Source of the DNA: Novipirellula artificiosorum
GTDB lineage: Bacteria; Planctomycetota; Planctomycetia; Pirellulales; Pirellulaceae
Reading direction: 5' to 3'
NCBI RefSeq assembly: GCF_007860135.1
Contig: NZ_SJPV01000001.1
Span: forward strand, 482,939-546,938
DNA length: 64,000 bases
This document shows, piece by piece, positions 60,853-64,000 of the stretch (position 1 is its first letter; every line of letters starts with the position of its first letter). The notes below the pieces were generated by a model that searched no databases, was not told the origin of the DNA, and saw only the letters and a list, made by a program, of their open reading frames with translations. Made by a program: the position numbers and the translations under genes.

Positions 60853-61662
60853 CTAGGAATCAAGTCCCAGCACATCGAACATGTTGTACATGCCCTTGGG
60901 CCGCCCGACCAACCACTTGGCTGCACAGATCGCACCGGAGGCGTAGCAATCACGATTGCTCGCAGCCACGTTCAGTTCGATCTTTTCACCGATCATCCCA
61001 AACACGATCGAGTGTTCGCCGGGATTATCACCAACGCGAACCGCATGGTAGCCGATCTCGCTACGAGTCCTTTCACCGGTATGCCCTTCGCGGCCGTGGA
61101 CGTGCCTCGTATTCGGCCCAAGTTTCTTACCGATCAATTCACCGAACTTTAAAGCAGTCCCACTCGGTGCATCGGTCTTGAAACGATGATGCCGTTCGAT
61201 GATTTCGACGTCCAAGCCGCCAATCACATCATCGAGTGTTTCGGCCACTTGTTCGGCCAATTTCATGGTCAGATTGACCGCCAAGGACATGCTCGGTGCA
61301 CACACGACCGGAATCAACTTGGACGCGGCATCGAGCTTTGCCTTTTGTTCATCGCTCAACCCCGTGGTTGCAACGACAAGAGGCGTGGTCGCTTCCACGC
61401 ATTCCTCGATACAGCGATCAATCGCCTCGGGCAAAGAGAAGTCGATCACCACATCAACCTCTTCCGGCCATTGGCTCAATAGCTCAACGCCAATCGGGGC
61501 AAAGCCAGCCACGACGCCAGCATCTTCCCCCAGATGAGGGTTGCTTTGGTGATCGATCGCAGCGACGATCTTCAGCGAGGTGTCTTCGGAGGCGAGGGCA
61601 ACAACACGACGCCCCATGCGGCCAGCCGCGCCGTGAACGGCGATTTTGATTGGTGTAGTCAT
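60853..61662 (-). CDS. dapB: 4-hydroxy-tetrahydrodipicolinate reductase
   Basis: NAD(P)H-dependent reductase of the diaminopimelate/lysine pathway, which supplies peptidoglycan meso-DAP. The 269-aa protein starts MTTPIKIAVHGAAGRMGRR with the nucleotide loop GAAGRMG at residues 11-17. The catalytic block ERHHRFKTDAPSGTAL carries the His-His..Lys residues of the family, and the C-terminal HSIVFGMIGEKIELNVAASN is also typical. The start at 61662 is set by the family N-terminus; the longer frame adds 16 residues without similarity. It follows the APC permease gene by 61 bases on the same strand. Confidence 0.96.
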   Translation of the reverse strand: MTTPIKIAVHGAAGRMGRRVVALASEDTSLKIVAAIDHQSNPHLGEDAGVVAGFAPIGVELLSQWPEEVDVVIDFSLPEAIDRCIEECVEATTPLVVATTGLSDEQKAKLDAASKLIPVVCAPSMSLAVNLTMKLAEQVAETLDDVIGGLDVEIIERHHRFKTDAPSGTALKFGELIGKKLGPNTRHVHGREGHTGERTRSEIGYHAVRVGDNPGEHSIVFGMIGEKIELNVAASNRDCYASGAICAAKWLVGRPKGMYNMFDVLGLDS

Positions 61663-61723
61663 ACCCGTCAATGTAACGCGGAAACAGGTGGTTGTGCAGA
61701 TCGGAAGCAAAAATTGTTGGAGT

Positions 61724-63943
61724 TCAGCCCCGTCGGCTCATCACGATGATGGGGCAATCGGTGCGATCCGCCAGGGCTCGGGTAAAGTCGCCAAACAGTT
61801 TCTTCCGTCGACCGACTCGTTGGACCCCCAAAATCAATACATCGGCTTCGTCACAGCGATGTGCGACGGCCGCGATCGCGTCGCTGCTGAGGACAACGTC
61901 CACCTGAGATCCTTCACATAAATCTCCGGCCAATCGTTGCAGGTCCCGTTCGGCGCGACGCACCTCGTCCGATGGAGTGCTTGCCGACATCACACGCAAA
62001 AACGTGACCTCCAACATCCGCGATCGTTGCATGCTTCCTAGCAGCAACGCCAACAGATGCTCGTGGCCTCCGCGTCCCGCAATCGGAACCAACACTCGTC
62101 GCACCTCTGCGAATTTCCAATCCTTTCGCGAACGCAGGATCACCACATTCGCATCCAGCTCTCCTAGCAAGGATTCAAGGTGAGATGCTTGGGCGACATC
62201 GTTGATCTTGCTCAACCCTAAGAGTACCGATTCGCAGCGATGAAGCTTTGCCACCCGTGCGATCTCGCGCATCGGATCCGCCGAGATGGTGGTCAGTGAC
62301 TCGATGTGGACGCCGCAATTTGCCGAAGCGTGCAAAATTTCTCGCATCACCTCCTGGGATCGAACAATCGGCTGGTCATCCAATTGAGGCGTCCAGTCCT
62401 GGGGAGGCACGACAATCGTCTGAGTTAACACCCGGCCGATATCGGCCGGCACCAACGCGTCCGCCAGCGAAATCATTGCCAAGGCGTTTTGAGGATTCGC
62501 GATCGGGACGAGCACCAGCGGTGTGCGCCCACGAAGCGTGTGCAGTTCGGGGTTGATCGCGGTGTTGGACGCATCCAGAACACTTGCACGCGTCCGAAAC
62601 AGAGCAATGAACATCACGCCACCCAGACCCAACCAAAAAATCGTGATCATCCCAGCCGAGGGAACCGCGATCCCTTGGAAAACCGCTAAAGCGAGACAGC
62701 AAGCACCGCCGAGCACAGGAACCGATGGGTACATCGGGGTCCGAAAGGGGGGTGGTCGACGATGGCTGCGACGGCGAACCAAGAATGCAATCAGGTGTCC
62801 GATCGCAAACGTGATCAAGAAGATGAGACTCGACGCTGCACCGGCGGCACTGACATCGGGCAACACGATCAGGATCAACGAAACCAATCCGGCGGTGACT
62901 CCGATCGCACGGATCGGAGTTTTGTGAGGGCCGCTCAGGCTTGCAATTTGAGAGGGTAGCGTTCGGTCAACGGCCATCGCTCGAGCGATCCGTGATGCGG
63001 CAAACAAGTTGGCTTCCAGTGCCGAAAACATCGACAGCACCGCGGCAACGATAACCAACCAATATCCGCTAGGCCCCATGAAGTTCTCAGCCGCCACCGC
63101 AATCACCCCCTCCGGGTTGGCTACGGCTGCTTCGCGGATCGATTGCCCCGGTGGGGTCCCCACTGCGGTAATGACAAGCAGCAGCGGGACATAGATGGCC
63201 ACCGCGATCAGCAGCGATAGAATCATTGCCCGCGGAATCGTTTTTGTCGGTTCACGCACTTCCCCACCAACGGCCGCGATCAAATCAAACCCTTGAAGTG
63301 CGATGAACGTGTAACCCATCGCCTGGACCAGTCCACCAATTCCGGAAGTAAAAAACGGATCAAATGCAGTGGATAGCTCAGCAGGCGACTGCCGCGCCAC
63401 CGCAACGACGCCTGCCAAGATCAGCAGTCCGAACACAAACACCTTGCCGACGTTGACGAAATGTCCGCCCCCCGCAGAGCGTAGCATCAAGGAAGCAGAC
63501 AACAGAACAGTTGTGGCAATCGCACCGACGGTCTTGACCGCAGGATGGACGAGCCAGTCGGGAACCTCGCCGCAGCATGCCTGCCAAAGGTCGGTCACCA
63601 TCACGAGCGAGAAGTGAGAAAACCCGATGGCATACAACACGGCTGCGACAACCGAGGCGAACCAAACGACCCAGCCGACTGCAAAGGCGGCTTCGACCGA
63701 CATTGCCTTTTTAGCGAACGTATACGTTCCACCCGACTGCGGGAATTTTGAAGCCAACTCTGCCAAACTTAGCGCCGTCAGCAGGGCGATGATACCATTG
63801 ACAGCGAACGCAACCACAGCGGCCGGACCCGTCGTCGCAAACGCCGTTCCAGCCAAAGCCAGAATACCGCCGCCAACGATCGCGCCCACGCCCACGCCGG
63901 TGGCACCAAGAAGCGTCAAATGCCGAGAATGTGAATCCATCAA
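61724..63943 (-). CDS. APC-family amino acid permease fused to two USP-like domains
   Basis: A 739-aa protein. Residues about 10-440 are a 12-span amino acid-polyamine-organocation transporter (GATGVGVGAIVGGGILALAG, PQSGGTYTFAKKAMSVEAAF, FIALQGFDLIAAVGGEVREP). The cytoplasmic C-terminus holds two universal-stress-protein-like domains, about 470-600 (TPLVLVPIANPQNALAMISL) and 612-735 (VRRVLVPIAGRGGHEHLLAL). USP domains bind nucleotides and may gate transport. ATG 63943 and the adjacent ATG (63940) are both possible. dapB lies 61 bases downstream on the same strand and may be co-transcribed. The substrate is unknown. Confidence 0.9.
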   Translation of the reverse strand: MMDSHSRHLTLLGATGVGVGAIVGGGILALAGTAFATTGPAAVVAFAVNGIIALLTALSLAELASKFPQSGGTYTFAKKAMSVEAAFAVGWVVWFASVVAAVLYAIGFSHFSLVMVTDLWQACCGEVPDWLVHPAVKTVGAIATTVLLSASLMLRSAGGGHFVNVGKVFVFGLLILAGVVAVARQSPAELSTAFDPFFTSGIGGLVQAMGYTFIALQGFDLIAAVGGEVREPTKTIPRAMILSLLIAVAIYVPLLLVITAVGTPPGQSIREAAVANPEGVIAVAAENFMGPSGYWLVIVAAVLSMFSALEANLFAASRIARAMAVDRTLPSQIASLSGPHKTPIRAIGVTAGLVSLILIVLPDVSAAGAASSLIFLITFAIGHLIAFLVRRRSHRRPPPFRTPMYPSVPVLGGACCLALAVFQGIAVPSAGMITIFWLGLGGVMFIALFRTRASVLDASNTAINPELHTLRGRTPLVLVPIANPQNALAMISLADALVPADIGRVLTQTIVVPPQDWTPQLDDQPIVRSQEVMREILHASANCGVHIESLTTISADPMREIARVAKLHRCESVLLGLSKINDVAQASHLESLLGELDANVVILRSRKDWKFAEVRRVLVPIAGRGGHEHLLALLLGSMQRSRMLEVTFLRVMSASTPSDEVRRAERDLQRLAGDLCEGSQVDVVLSSDAIAAVAHRCDEADVLILGVQRVGRRKKLFGDFTRALADRTDCPIIVMSRRG

Positions 63944-64000
63944 GTCAACAATTCCCTACGGTCCGTCGTTCAAATCAGGCAGGTTCACCAACATCATCAA

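Noticed and set aside
1..64000. tRNA, rRNA or riboswitch genes
   Set aside because: No tRNA-like arm set or conserved riboswitch core was found by eye in the intergenic regions; weak ones could be missed.

Overview
The window looks like a chromosome segment of a marine planctomycete, probably a Rhodopirellula-like member of the Pirellulaceae. This is inferred from gene content: very large secreted proteins with dockerin repeats and an N-terminal LExRxLLA motif, DUF1080 proteins, a GEVED domain, an HpnCDE squalene module, membrane proteins starting with an NPYxSP-like motif, and many TTG/GTG or poorly marked starts. No rRNA, tRNA, CRISPR array, phage or intact insertion sequence was recognised.

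Layout. 1-20559 (minus strand) is a surface/secretome block: the 5' part of a dockerin protein cut by the window edge, an 853-aa dockerin metallopeptidase-like protein, a frameshifted polysaccharide-deacetylase-like gene, and a giant 5394-aa protein whose M10-like protease site has lost all its metal ligands. 21056-30930 carries a TPR lipoprotein, glycyl-tRNA synthetase, a YeiH-type transporter with a small membrane partner, a 0.7-kb intergenic stretch holding two long palindromic repeat elements, a DUF2585 protein and a secreted beta-helix protein. 29509-33804 is an isoprenoid/squalene locus: hpnC-hpnD-hpnE, divergent from ispH across 23 bp.

33906-45000 holds an unrecognised basic protein, a DUF1080 lipoprotein overlapping a sulfotransferase, a MazG-like protein, a large membrane-anchored protein paired with an ABC ATPase, two secreted oxidoreductases (aldo/keto reductase and Gfo/Idh/MocA) and holA. 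45020-54065 holds a large secreted protein, mnmG, PPK2, a decayed GH2 beta-galactosidase remnant, a nucleoside-type MFS transporter, a lipoprotein and a zinc-ribbon membrane protein. 54682-63943 holds a sugar porter, a fasciclin protein, a zinc-ribbon/TerB-like protein, an esterase, a pair of ABC-2 permeases without an ATPase, dapB, and an amino-acid permease fused to tandem USP-like domains.

The joint theme is polysaccharide and surface biology (dockerin proteins, beta-helix, DUF1080, esterase, sugar oxidoreductases, sugar porter, GH2 remnant) interleaved with housekeeping genes (glyS, ispH, holA, mnmG, dapB). The most unusual items are the giant protein with a dead protease site, the GH2 relic with an internal deletion, the palindromic repeat elements and the tight ispH/hpnCDE arrangement.
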